Shown: piece after piece, positions 8,175-14,919 of the stretch
Layout of the letters: every line of letters starts with the position of its first letter
Numbering within the stretch: position 1 is the first letter of the stretch
NCBI RefSeq assembly: GCF_028288465.1
Contig: NZ_JAQBNR010000017.1
Span: 1 to 33,924, forward strand
Direction: 5' to 3'
DNA length: 33,924 nt
Origin: Ferruginibacter sp.
GTDB lineage: Bacteria; Bacteroidota; Bacteroidia; Chitinophagales; Chitinophagaceae
The notes under the pieces: model-generated
What the model was told of the DNA's origin: nothing
Databases searched by the model: none
Seen by the model: only the letters and a program-made list of their open reading frames with translations
Position numbers and translations under genes: made by a program

Positions 8175-8939
8175 ATGTTTTCTCTTAAAAATAAAAAAGC
8201 AGTTGTAACCGGTGGTGGCAGCGGCATTGGAAAAGCCATTTCAGTTTTATTTGCGCAACAGGATGCTGAAGTACACATCATTGAATTGACAGAGGCAAGT
8301 GCTGCAGCAGCGGTGGATGAAATTACCGCTCTTGGAAAAAAAGTTGTTGCTCATGCATGTAATGTGGCCAACCAGCAGGAGGTGCTGTCAACATTTGAAA
8401 AAATAGGTAAGCTGGATATCCTTGTAAACAACGCAGGCATTGCACATATTGGCAAGGCAGATACAACAAACGAGGCAGACTTCGACCGCATCATCAATGT
8501 AAATGTAAAAGGTGTTTACAACTGTATCTATGCCGCCATTCCGCAGTTGCGTATTGCCGGTGGTGGCATCGTGTTGAATATGGCATCCATCGCAGCGCTG
8601 GTGGGCATTCCGGATAGGTTTGTATATTCAACAGCCAAAGGAGCTGTAATGGCCATGACCTTATCCGTTGCAAAAGACTATATGGCGGAAAATATTCGTT
8701 GCAATTCTATTTCACCGGCACGGGTGCACACACCCTTTGTAGACGGATTTATCTCCAAAAATTATCCTGGCAAAGAAGCGGAAATGTTTGAGAAGCTATC
8801 CAAAAGTCAGCCGGTTGGCCGTATGGCGAGGCCGGATGAAATTGCAGCACTTGCCTTATATTTATGCAGCGATGAAGCCTCCTTTATTACCGGTTGCGAT
8901 TACCCGATTGATGGCGGTTTTGTAAAGTTGAATAACTAG
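8175..8939 (+). CDS. SDR oxidoreductase, likely 2-keto-3-deoxy-L-fuconate dehydrogenase
   Basis: A 254-residue classical short-chain dehydrogenase. Visible features are the nucleotide-binding TGGGSGIG near residue 12, NNAG in the fourth strand, the catalytic Ser followed by YSTAK (Tyr and Lys present), and a C-terminal DGGF. In the oxidative fucose pathway an SDR oxidises the C4 hydroxyl of 2-keto-3-deoxy-L-fuconate with NAD+, giving 2,4-diketo-3-deoxy-L-fuconate for the FAH hydrolase encoded at 10450. I chose ATG 8175 (MFSLKNKKAVVTGG) because the frame can only be extended to a TTG at 8112 by reading through heptamer repeats, which adds 21 residues not typical of the family. The two SDR genes of this cluster could in principle have swapped roles. 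Intact YxxxK and similarity to known keto-deoxy-fuconate dehydrogenases favour this assignment. Confidence 0.9.
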   Translation: MFSLKNKKAVVTGGGSGIGKAISVLFAQQDAEVHIIELTEASAAAAVDEITALGKKVVAHACNVANQQEVLSTFEKIGKLDILVNNAGIAHIGKADTTNEADFDRIINVNVKGVYNCIYAAIPQLRIAGGGIVLNMASIAALVGIPDRFVYSTAKGAVMAMTLSVAKDYMAENIRCNSISPARVHTPFVDGFISKNYPGKEAEMFEKLSKSQPVGRMARPDEIAALALYLCSDEASFITGCDYPIDGGFVKLNN

Positions 8940-9009
8940 TATTGAATAAAAATCGGTTTAATTTAAATTGCTTGTTGTATACCAGCAGTTGTTTTTCATA
9001 GCGACATTG

Positions 9010-9042
9010 TTGCGTCGCAATCCTTTCATCCGTATACCTTTG
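9010..9042 (+). promoter_or_regulatory. Candidate internal promoter before the first fucosidase
   Basis: A perfect TAnnTTTG -7 box (TACCTTTG) lies at 9035-9042, with TTG at 9010-9012 as a possible -33 element. The spacing of 22 bases is slightly long. It lies in the 166-base gap after the SDR gene and would start a transcript about 60 bases before the fucosidase, overlapping the palindrome at 9048-9064. Confidence 0.4.
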
Positions 9043-9047
9043 GGCGG

Positions 9048-9064
9048 CCTGTTGATGCAACAGG
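9048..9064. promoter_or_regulatory. 17-base palindrome, candidate operator (7-3-7)
   Basis: CCTGTTG at 9048-9054 and CAACAGG at 9058-9064 are perfect inverted repeats around ATG. The site lies 5 bases after the putative -7 box, where a repressor could block transcription start. Its geometry matches the palindrome at 6203-6219, although the half sites differ. Confidence 0.4.
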
Positions 9065-9105
9065 TAAATTTAATGAAGTAAACACTTTTAATAATTGCTT
9101 TAAAT

Positions 9106-10440
9106 ATGAAAAGAATAAAAAGTATCGCCCTTGTTTTTTTGCTTGCGGCCATAGCCATTTCAAGCCAGGCACAAACTTATACGCCGGCACCGGAAAATAT
9201 AAAAGCCCGCCAGCAATTCCGCGATGATAAGTTTGGTCTTTTCATTCACTGGGGCCCGTTCAGCATTCCCGGGGCAGGGGAGTGGGTAATGAATGAAAGA
9301 GGGATTCCCTATAATAATTATAAAAGGCTGATGGATTTTTTTAATCCAATTGAATTCAATGCAGAGCAGTGGGTAAGTATGGCAAAAAATGCCGGGATGA
9401 AATACATCACGTTGATCACCCGCCATCATGATGGCTTCAGCATGTGGGATACCAAATATTCCGACTACGACATCATGCATTCGCCTTACAAAAAAGACAT
9501 CGTAAAAATGATGGCTGATGAATGTCACAAACAGGGCATCCAGTTATTTTTATATTATTCTTTGCTCGATTGGGGAAGAGACGATTATCCGCATGAAACC
9601 GGTAAAACCGGTCAGCACGCCGGCAGAACAGGTCACGGCGACTACGCCAGTTATTTGCAGTTTATGAAGAACCAGTTGACGGAGTTGCTGACTAACTACG
9701 GTACTATCGGTGGTATTTGGTTTGACGGGCACTGGGACCAGACACAACCCGAAGGCGCCGCGGACCGCACTTCAAGAATCAACTGGAAATACGATGAAAT
9801 ATATGGACTGATTCATAAGTTGCAACCACAGGCAATGATTGGCAACAATCATCACATGACACCTTTTGCCGGCGAAGATTTTCAGATGTTTGAAAAAGAT
9901 TTGCCGGGCGAAAATAAATCGGGTTTAAGTTTCCAGGAAGCCTCGCTGCAGTTGCCTGTTGAAACATGCGAGACCATGAATAATTCATGGGGATTCAATC
10001 TCAACGATAACAATTACAAAACGGTTAAACAGTTAATTCATTACCTGGTAAAAGGCGCTGGCAGGGATGTCAATTTTTTACTGAACGTTGGCCCCATGCC
10101 CAATGGAAAAATACAACCAGAGTTTACTGATACATTAAAAGCAGTCGGCCAGTGGATGCACGCAAACGGCGAAACCATTTATGGCACCAGGGGCAATATT
10201 TATCCGCCCCAGGATTGGGGCGTTGTAACGGTAAAAAATAAAACCTACTTCGTGCATATCCTTCAACCAAATTCAGATGGGCCAATCTTTATGCCCGGGC
10301 TAAAAGGAAAAATTGTTTCAGCAACAGTAAGGGGTGGCAAAAAAATAAAATTCAAGCAGCAAGCTGAAGGAGCTTTCCTATACCTGGATGGCGTACAGCC
10401 GGATGCGATTGATACCATAATTGAATTACAATTACAATAA
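9106..10440 (+). CDS. Exported alpha-L-fucosidase, GH29
   Basis: A 444-residue GH29 glycoside hydrolase. Residues 1-22 form a signal peptide (basic start, hydrophobic core, cleavage near SSQAQ), so it should act in the periplasm or at the cell surface. Family motifs are FGLFIHWG at 43-50, RHHDGFSMW near 106-114, and IWFDGHWD, in which Asp207 is the expected catalytic nucleophile. The end (about 350-444) looks like the small C-terminal beta domain. GH29 enzymes release terminal alpha-L-fucose with retention of configuration; this protein looks more like the broad GH29-A subgroup than the second fucosidase at 13453. It lies within the fucose oxidation cluster, 9 bases before the FAH hydrolase, and may also have its own promoter. 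The glycan it attacks cannot be read from the sequence. Confidence 0.93.
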   Translation: MKRIKSIALVFLLAAIAISSQAQTYTPAPENIKARQQFRDDKFGLFIHWGPFSIPGAGEWVMNERGIPYNNYKRLMDFFNPIEFNAEQWVSMAKNAGMKYITLITRHHDGFSMWDTKYSDYDIMHSPYKKDIVKMMADECHKQGIQLFLYYSLLDWGRDDYPHETGKTGQHAGRTGHGDYASYLQFMKNQLTELLTNYGTIGGIWFDGHWDQTQPEGAADRTSRINWKYDEIYGLIHKLQPQAMIGNNHHMTPFAGEDFQMFEKDLPGENKSGLSFQEASLQLPVETCETMNNSWGFNLNDNNYKTVKQLIHYLVKGAGRDVNFLLNVGPMPNGKIQPEFTDTLKAVGQWMHANGETIYGTRGNIYPPQDWGVVTVKNKTYFVHILQPNSDGPIFMPGLKGKIVSATVRGGKKIKFKQQAEGAFLYLDGVQPDAIDTIIELQLQ

Positions 10441-10449
10441 ATTACAACA

Positions 10450-11307
10450 ATGAAACTAATCAGATTTGGCGAACCCGGTAAAGAAAAGCCAGGCATTTTA
10501 AAAGACGAAAAAAGATGGGACGTATCTGCTATTGTGAGTGATTACAACGAAGCTTTTTTTGAAAACGACGGGTTAATAAAATTACAGGAAGCCATTGATA
10601 AGGGAACTGTATTTCCTGAAGTGGATGCAACGGTTAGGCTTGGCTCAGCCGTCGCAAGACCTTCAAAAATAATTTGCATTGGCTTAAACTATGTCGATCA
10701 TTGTGTGGAAACAAACGCCCCCATACCTGTAGAACCGATCATTTTTTTTAAATCTACCACCGCATTATGCGGTCCGGATGACAATGTGATCATCCCCAAA
10801 AACAGTGTAAAAACAGACTGGGAAGTAGAGCTTGCTTTTGTGATGAGTAAAAAAGCAAGTTATGTTGAAGAAGCCAATGCAATGGATTATGTAGCCGGTT
10901 ACTGCCTGCACAATGATTACAGCGAACGGGCATTTCAGATTGAACGTGGCGGACAGTGGGCCAAAGGAAAGGGTTGTGATACATTTGCCCCGCTCGGGCC
11001 GTTTCTTGCCACCAAAGACGAAATTGCCGATATAGATAACTTACCGATGTGGCTTACCGTAAATGGCAAAAAATATCAAAACAGCAATACATTGAACCTG
11101 GTTTTTAAAATTCCTTTTTTAGTGCATTATTTAAGCCAGTTCATGACCCTGCTCCCCGGGGATGTAATCAGCACAGGCACACCTCCAGGGGTGGGATTAG
11201 GTATTAAGCCAGAACCGGTATACCTGAAAGCAGGCGATATTGTTGAACTTGGAATTGAAGGATTGGGAACGAGTAAGCAACATGCAGTGGCATATGTGGC
11301 CAATTGA
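10450..11307 (+). CDS. FAH-family hydrolase, likely 2,4-diketo-3-deoxy-L-fuconate hydrolase
   Basis: A 285-residue cytoplasmic member of the fumarylacetoacetase family. Visible are GLNYVDH at 78-84, the metal ligands Glu125 and Glu127 in DWEVELAF, Asp156 in HNDYSERAF, and GDVISTGTPPGVG near 235. In non-phosphorylative L-fucose and L-rhamnose breakdown, this type of enzyme cleaves the C-C bond of the 2,4-diketo-3-deoxy acid, giving pyruvate and L-lactate. That is the last step needed here, and no aldolase is present instead. It starts 9 bases after the fucosidase stop, indicating one transcript. Related family members decarboxylate or hydrate other diketo acids, so the substrate is inferred from neighbours. 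Its stop codon overlaps a degenerate heptamer tract (11303-11330). Confidence 0.9.
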   Translation: MKLIRFGEPGKEKPGILKDEKRWDVSAIVSDYNEAFFENDGLIKLQEAIDKGTVFPEVDATVRLGSAVARPSKIICIGLNYVDHCVETNAPIPVEPIIFFKSTTALCGPDDNVIIPKNSVKTDWEVELAFVMSKKASYVEEANAMDYVAGYCLHNDYSERAFQIERGGQWAKGKGCDTFAPLGPFLATKDEIADIDNLPMWLTVNGKKYQNSNTLNLVFKIPFLVHYLSQFMTLLPGDVISTGTPPGVGLGIKPEPVYLKAGDIVELGIEGLGTSKQHAVAYVAN

Positions 11308-11330
11308 TAATTAAAAATTAATAATTTTTT
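11303..11330. repeat. Degenerate heptamer tract
   Basis: ATTGATA, ATTAAAA, ATTAATA, ATTTTTT follow one another with a 7-base period, starting inside the last codons of the FAH hydrolase gene. The tract is AT-rich, so chance is harder to exclude than for the element at 7991-8168. It has the same period and a similar position, immediately after a gene of the same cluster. Confidence 0.45.
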
Positions 11331-11386
11331 CAAAGCCGGCATTCACTCTTTTTTACTTATCACATACAGATTACAACTAAAAGGTT

Positions 11387-11719
11387 ATGCAAAAATACTG
11401 CCTCGCACTGGATTTAAAAGATGACCCGCAGTTAATAGCTGAATACAAGGCTTATCACAAAAATGTTTGGCCTGCTATTATTGCAAGCATAAAAGATGCT
11501 GGTATTACGGTGCTGGATATTTATTGCCTCGGTAACCGCATGTTCATGATCATCGAAGCAACAGCCGATTTTTCTTTTGAAAAGAAATCAGCCATGGATG
11601 CTGCCAATAGCACAGTGCAGGAATGGGAAACATTAATGTGGAAATTTCAGCAGGCATTGCCCTGGGCCGAACCCGGACAAAAATGGATGCTGATGGAAAA
11701 AATATTTGAATTGCCATGA
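11387..11719 (+). CDS. RhaM-family (DUF718) mutarotase, likely L-fucose mutarotase
   Basis: A 110-residue protein of the L-rhamnose mutarotase family. It shows the YxxxHxxxWP signature with Tyr20 and His24, which correspond to Tyr18 and His22 of E. coli RhaM, then NRMFMIIEA and a C-terminal WETLMWKFQ with KWMLMEKIF. These small dimeric enzymes interconvert the alpha and beta anomers of 6-deoxyhexoses. In fucose clusters such as that of Campylobacter, a protein of this family supplies the anomer used by the dehydrogenase. Its last four bases overlap the start of the lactonase gene (ATGA), which indicates translational coupling. Rhamnose as substrate cannot be ruled out from sequence alone, but the two fucosidases favour fucose. 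Confidence 0.9.
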   Translation: MQKYCLALDLKDDPQLIAEYKAYHKNVWPAIIASIKDAGITVLDIYCLGNRMFMIIEATADFSFEKKSAMDAANSTVQEWETLMWKFQQALPWAEPGQKWMLMEKIFELP

Positions 11720-12543
11720 GAATAGACAGCCACCAGCATTTCTGGAAATACCATCCCGTAAAAGATGCATGGATAACAGACGATATGAAAGTCCTTCAGC
11801 GTGATTTTTTGCCGGCAGACTTGTTGCCATTGCTGCAACAAAATAATGTAGATGGTTGTGTTGCGGTACAGGCAGATCAAAGTGAAATGGAAACCAATTT
11901 TTTGTTGCAGCTGGCACAGGAAAATGACTTTATTAAAGGCGTGGTAGGATGGGTGGATCTGCGGGCGGCCAACCTGGAAGAACGATTGCAGCACTTTGCG
12001 CAATACAAAAAAATAAAGGGATTTCGCCACATTGTACAAGCCGAACCTGCAGACGATTTTTTGTTAAGCACTGATTTTTGTAGCGGCATAGCGTTGCTTT
12101 CAAAATACAACTTTACCTACGATATACTTGTTTTTCCAAGGCAGCTGAAACACGTAGCTGCCTTTGTACAACGGTTTCCGGAGCAGCCATTTGTTATAGA
12201 TCACCTGGCAAAGCCTGATTTTAAAAAGGCTGATTTTGCTGAATGGGAAAAAGCAATGCGTGCAGCAGCGGCTTATCCAAATGTTTGGTGCAAAGTATCG
12301 GGCATGGTTACAGAGGCTGACTGGAGCAACTGGACCAATGACAATTTTACCTACTGCCTGGATGTTGTTGTTGACGCATTTGGGATTAACCGGTTAATGT
12401 TTGGCAGCGATTGGCCGGTATGCCTGGTGGCAGCATCTTACCAGGAAACATGCAATATTATACATCGTTATTTTATGCAGTTTTCAATAGCAGAGCAGGA
12501 AAAACTGTGGGGAAAAAATGCAGTTGATTTTTATCATTTATAA
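11716..12543 (+). CDS. Amidohydrolase-family lactonase, likely L-fuconolactonase
   Basis: A 275-residue cytoplasmic protein of the amidohydrolase_2 family. The metal-site motif DSHQHFW is at residues 4-10 (His6 and His8), followed by GFRHIVQ, VIDHLAKP and the terminal MFGSDWPV aspartate. Family members in cog3618-like groups hydrolyse sugar lactones. In fucose oxidation this enzyme opens L-fucono-1,5-lactone to L-fuconate. It overlaps the mutarotase gene by four bases and is followed after 10 bases by the dehydrogenase that would make its substrate, so mutarotase, lactonase and dehydrogenase form a tight translational block. 2-Pyrone-4,6-dicarboxylate lactonase is a related alternative, but nothing nearby supports aromatic catabolism. 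Confidence 0.9.
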   Translation: MRIDSHQHFWKYHPVKDAWITDDMKVLQRDFLPADLLPLLQQNNVDGCVAVQADQSEMETNFLLQLAQENDFIKGVVGWVDLRAANLEERLQHFAQYKKIKGFRHIVQAEPADDFLLSTDFCSGIALLSKYNFTYDILVFPRQLKHVAAFVQRFPEQPFVIDHLAKPDFKKADFAEWEKAMRAAAAYPNVWCKVSGMVTEADWSNWTNDNFTYCLDVVVDAFGINRLMFGSDWPVCLVAASYQETCNIIHRYFMQFSIAEQEKLWGKNAVDFYHL

Positions 12544-12553
12544 ACAACACACA

Positions 12554-13333
12554 ATGGACTTACAATTAAGTAACAAAGTAATTATAGTAACCGGCGGCGC
12601 CAAGGGAATTGGATTAGGCATCAGTAAAGTCTTAGCAGCAGAAGGCGCTATACCATTTATTATTGGCAGAAATGAAGCTGACAATGCAGCAGCTGTAAAG
12701 GCAATTGAGGCGGCTGGTGGACAGGCGAAATATGTAACAGCAGAACTGGTTACACCGGCGGAGTGCGAAAGAGCTGTTCAACAGGTGATAGCCACTTGCG
12801 GACGGATAGAAGGCGTAGTAAATAACGCCGGTGTAAACGACGGGGTTGGGCTTGAAAATGGGAATTATGAATCTTTCATAGCATCGGTACACAAAAACCT
12901 GGTGCATTATTACCTGGTAGTACATCATGCTTTGCCTGAATTGAAAAAATCAAAAGGTGCTATTGTGAACATCGGTTCCAAAACCGCAGAAACCGGCCAG
13001 GGAGGGACTTCTGCGTACGCTGCCGCCAACGGGGGGCGCAGTGCACTCACCCGGGAATGGGCTGTTGAATTACTGCCGTATGGTATTCGCACCAATGAAG
13101 TAATTGTAGCGGAATGTTTTACACCCTTATATGAAACCTGGATTAAAACATTTGATAACTGGGAAGAAAAACTGAAACAGATTACACAGAAAATTCCTTT
13201 TGAAAAACGCATGACCACTGCCGAGGAAATTGCCAATATGGTGGCGTTTCTGCTATCAGAAAAATCAAGTCATACCACGGGACAGCTGATACATGTTGAT
13301 GGCGGATACACGCATTTGGACCGGGCTATTTAA
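12554..13333 (+). CDS. SDR oxidoreductase, likely L-fucose dehydrogenase, with Asn at the active-site Lys position
   Basis: A 259-residue short-chain dehydrogenase. It has TGGAKGIGLGI for the dinucleotide, NNAGVND, and the catalytic pair Ser142 and Tyr155 at the usual 13-residue spacing. The position four residues after the tyrosine is Asn159 (codon AAC, motif YAAANGG), where almost all SDRs have lysine. The surrounding SKTAETGQGGTS and ALTREWAVELLPYGIR resemble sugar dehydrogenases of fucose clusters, so the role proposed is NAD(P)+-dependent oxidation of L-fucose to its lactone. The start at 12554 (MDLQLSNKV) follows the lactonase stop by 10 bases; an in-frame ATG at 12518 lies inside that gene and adds 12 atypical residues. 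Its position between the lactonase and the second fucosidase supports the assignment, but the missing lysine should be kept in mind. Confidence 0.87.
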   Translation: MDLQLSNKVIIVTGGAKGIGLGISKVLAAEGAIPFIIGRNEADNAAAVKAIEAAGGQAKYVTAELVTPAECERAVQQVIATCGRIEGVVNNAGVNDGVGLENGNYESFIASVHKNLVHYYLVVHHALPELKKSKGAIVNIGSKTAETGQGGTSAYAAANGGRSALTREWAVELLPYGIRTNEVIVAECFTPLYETWIKTFDNWEEKLKQITQKIPFEKRMTTAEEIANMVAFLLSEKSSHTTGQLIHVDGGYTHLDRAI

Positions 13334-13356
13334 TAGATAATTTTTTATTTGATAAA

Positions 13357-13368
13357 GGATAATTATCC
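13357..13368. repeat. 12-base perfect palindrome before the second fucosidase
   Basis: GGATAATTATCC is self-complementary and lies in the 119-base gap between the fucose dehydrogenase and the second fucosidase. It could be an operator. It is short and AT-rich, and no clear promoter box follows it. Confidence 0.25.
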
Positions 13369-13452
13369 GAGCCTACTGAATCGAATCTTTAATATGATGT
13401 TTGCAGCGCTTAATTGAAATCCAGATTTGTTTTACAATTTTATACAATGAGC

Positions 13453-14865
13453 ATGAGAAAAATATGGACGTTTTTGTTGATGGCTTCTTTTTTAATGCCG
13501 GCTGTTGCACAGCAAGTGCAACCATTGCCACCTGTTCCTTCTGCACCGCAGGTGGCCTGGCATAATATGGAATACTATTGGTTTACTCATTTTGGCCCCA
13601 ATACTTTTACTGATAAAGAATGGGGACATGGCGATGAGCCGGAGGATATTTTTAATCCAACGCAACTGGATTGCCGTCAGTGGGCTCGCACGGCCAAAGC
13701 TGCGGGGGCAAAAGGAATCATCATCACTGCCAAACACCATGACGGATTTTGTTTATGGCCCAGCAAATATTCTACACATACTATAAGGGAAAGCAAATGG
13801 AGAAATGGGAAAGGCGATATTTTAAAAGAGTTGTCTCAGGCCTGTAAAGAGTACGGGTTAAAGTTTGGCGTTTACTTGTCGCCCTGGGACCGCAATCACC
13901 CCAAATACGGAACACCGGCATACAATGAAGTGTTTGTAAATATGATGAAAGAAATATTTGCCAATTATGGTCCCATCTGGGAGTTTTGGTGGGACGGCGC
14001 GAATGGAGAAGGACCTAACGGAAAGAAACAGGAATATGATTGGTCATTGTTCAGGGAAACAATTAAAAAATTATCACCCAATACAGTCGTATTCAGTGAT
14101 GTTGGTCCGCAGGTTAGATGGGTGGGAAATGAAAGCGGTGTCGCAGGCACCACCAACTGGAATTTGTTAAACATATCGGGCTTTACAGCGGGCGCCGGTG
14201 CGCCATCAACTGATACGCTGAACAGTGGCAATATGTATGGTGAAAAATGGATACCTGCTGAATGTGATGTAAGTATCCGCCCGGGTTGGTTTTATCATAA
14301 AGAAGAAGATGAAAAAGTTAAATCACCCGAAACACTATTTAACCTGTACCTGAAATCTGTAGGAAGAGGATCTACTTTATTATTAAATGTACCACCCGAC
14401 AGGAGAGGCCTGATCAATGAGCATGATTCAGCAGCACTGATTGGATTCAGAAAATTACGTGAATTAAATTTTAAAACGAATCTTTTTGCAAGTCCATCTG
14501 TAGTAGTAAAAAACAGTACTACAGCTAAACGTATAATAACCCTTACTGATGGTAAACAAAATACGTTTGAGCAGCTGAAATCGGTTACCGTGCAATTAAA
14601 AAGCCCGGCTACGATTAATACAATTGTGCTGCAGGAGCCTATTCAAATGGGACAGCGGGTAATCAAATTCAAAATTGAATTGCAGGATGCAAATGGAGCG
14701 ACGTTAAAAGAAATTAACGGCACTACAATCGGCAGAAAACGTATACTAACCTTTATGCCGGTAGCCGCTAAAAAAGTGGAAGTGATTATTGAAGATTCAA
14801 AAGCAGTGCCGTTGATAAGTGAAATTGCTGCTTATAATATCAATGATCAGTTGATAGAACAATAA
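13453..14865 (+). CDS. Exported alpha-L-fucosidase, GH29 (subgroup B-like)
   Basis: A 470-residue GH29 enzyme, counting from ATG 13453. A signal peptide (MRKIWTFLLM start, cleavage near AVAQQ) directs export. Motifs are TAKHHDGFCLWPSKYS near residue 92-107, FGVYLSPWDRNHP, and FWWDGANGEG with Asp181 as the expected nucleophile. EWGHGDEPEDIFNP near residue 56 and the two-domain layout, with a beta-rich end after about residue 335, resemble the GH29-B group that prefers alpha-1,3/1,4-fucose on branched glycans; this subgroup call is from memory. ATG 13447 is an equally possible start two codons earlier. The frame extends to a TTG at 13414, but that puts extra residues ahead of a good signal peptide. 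It is the last gene of the cluster, with a strong terminator 23 bases downstream. Confidence 0.92.
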   Translation: MRKIWTFLLMASFLMPAVAQQVQPLPPVPSAPQVAWHNMEYYWFTHFGPNTFTDKEWGHGDEPEDIFNPTQLDCRQWARTAKAAGAKGIIITAKHHDGFCLWPSKYSTHTIRESKWRNGKGDILKELSQACKEYGLKFGVYLSPWDRNHPKYGTPAYNEVFVNMMKEIFANYGPIWEFWWDGANGEGPNGKKQEYDWSLFRETIKKLSPNTVVFSDVGPQVRWVGNESGVAGTTNWNLLNISGFTAGAGAPSTDTLNSGNMYGEKWIPAECDVSIRPGWFYHKEEDEKVKSPETLFNLYLKSVGRGSTLLLNVPPDRRGLINEHDSAALIGFRKLRELNFKTNLFASPSVVVKNSTTAKRIITLTDGKQNTFEQLKSVTVQLKSPATINTIVLQEPIQMGQRVIKFKIELQDANGATLKEINGTTIGRKRILTFMPVAAKKVEVIIEDSKAVPLISEIAAYNINDQLIEQ

Positions 14866-14887
14866 GGCTAAAGCATCTAATAAATTT

Positions 14888-14919
14888 ATCCCCTGCATAA
14901 CACATGCAGGGGATTTTTT
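14888..14919 (+). terminator. Strong intrinsic terminator of the fucose cluster
   Basis: ATCCCCTGCA at 14888-14897 pairs perfectly with TGCAGGGGAT at 14905-14914 around a 7-base loop, followed directly by a T run to 14919. It serves the + strand transcript. The stop codon of the convergent kinase gene (14918-14920) lies in the T run, so the two genes end back to back. Confidence 0.93.

Noticed and set aside
12518..12553. Earlier ATG for the fucose dehydrogenase
   Set aside because: It lies within the lactonase gene and adds 12 residues not expected before the MDLQLSNKV start.
13414..13452. TTG start for the second fucosidase
   Set aside because: It would place extra residues in front of a clear signal peptide; ATG 13453 or 13447 is better.
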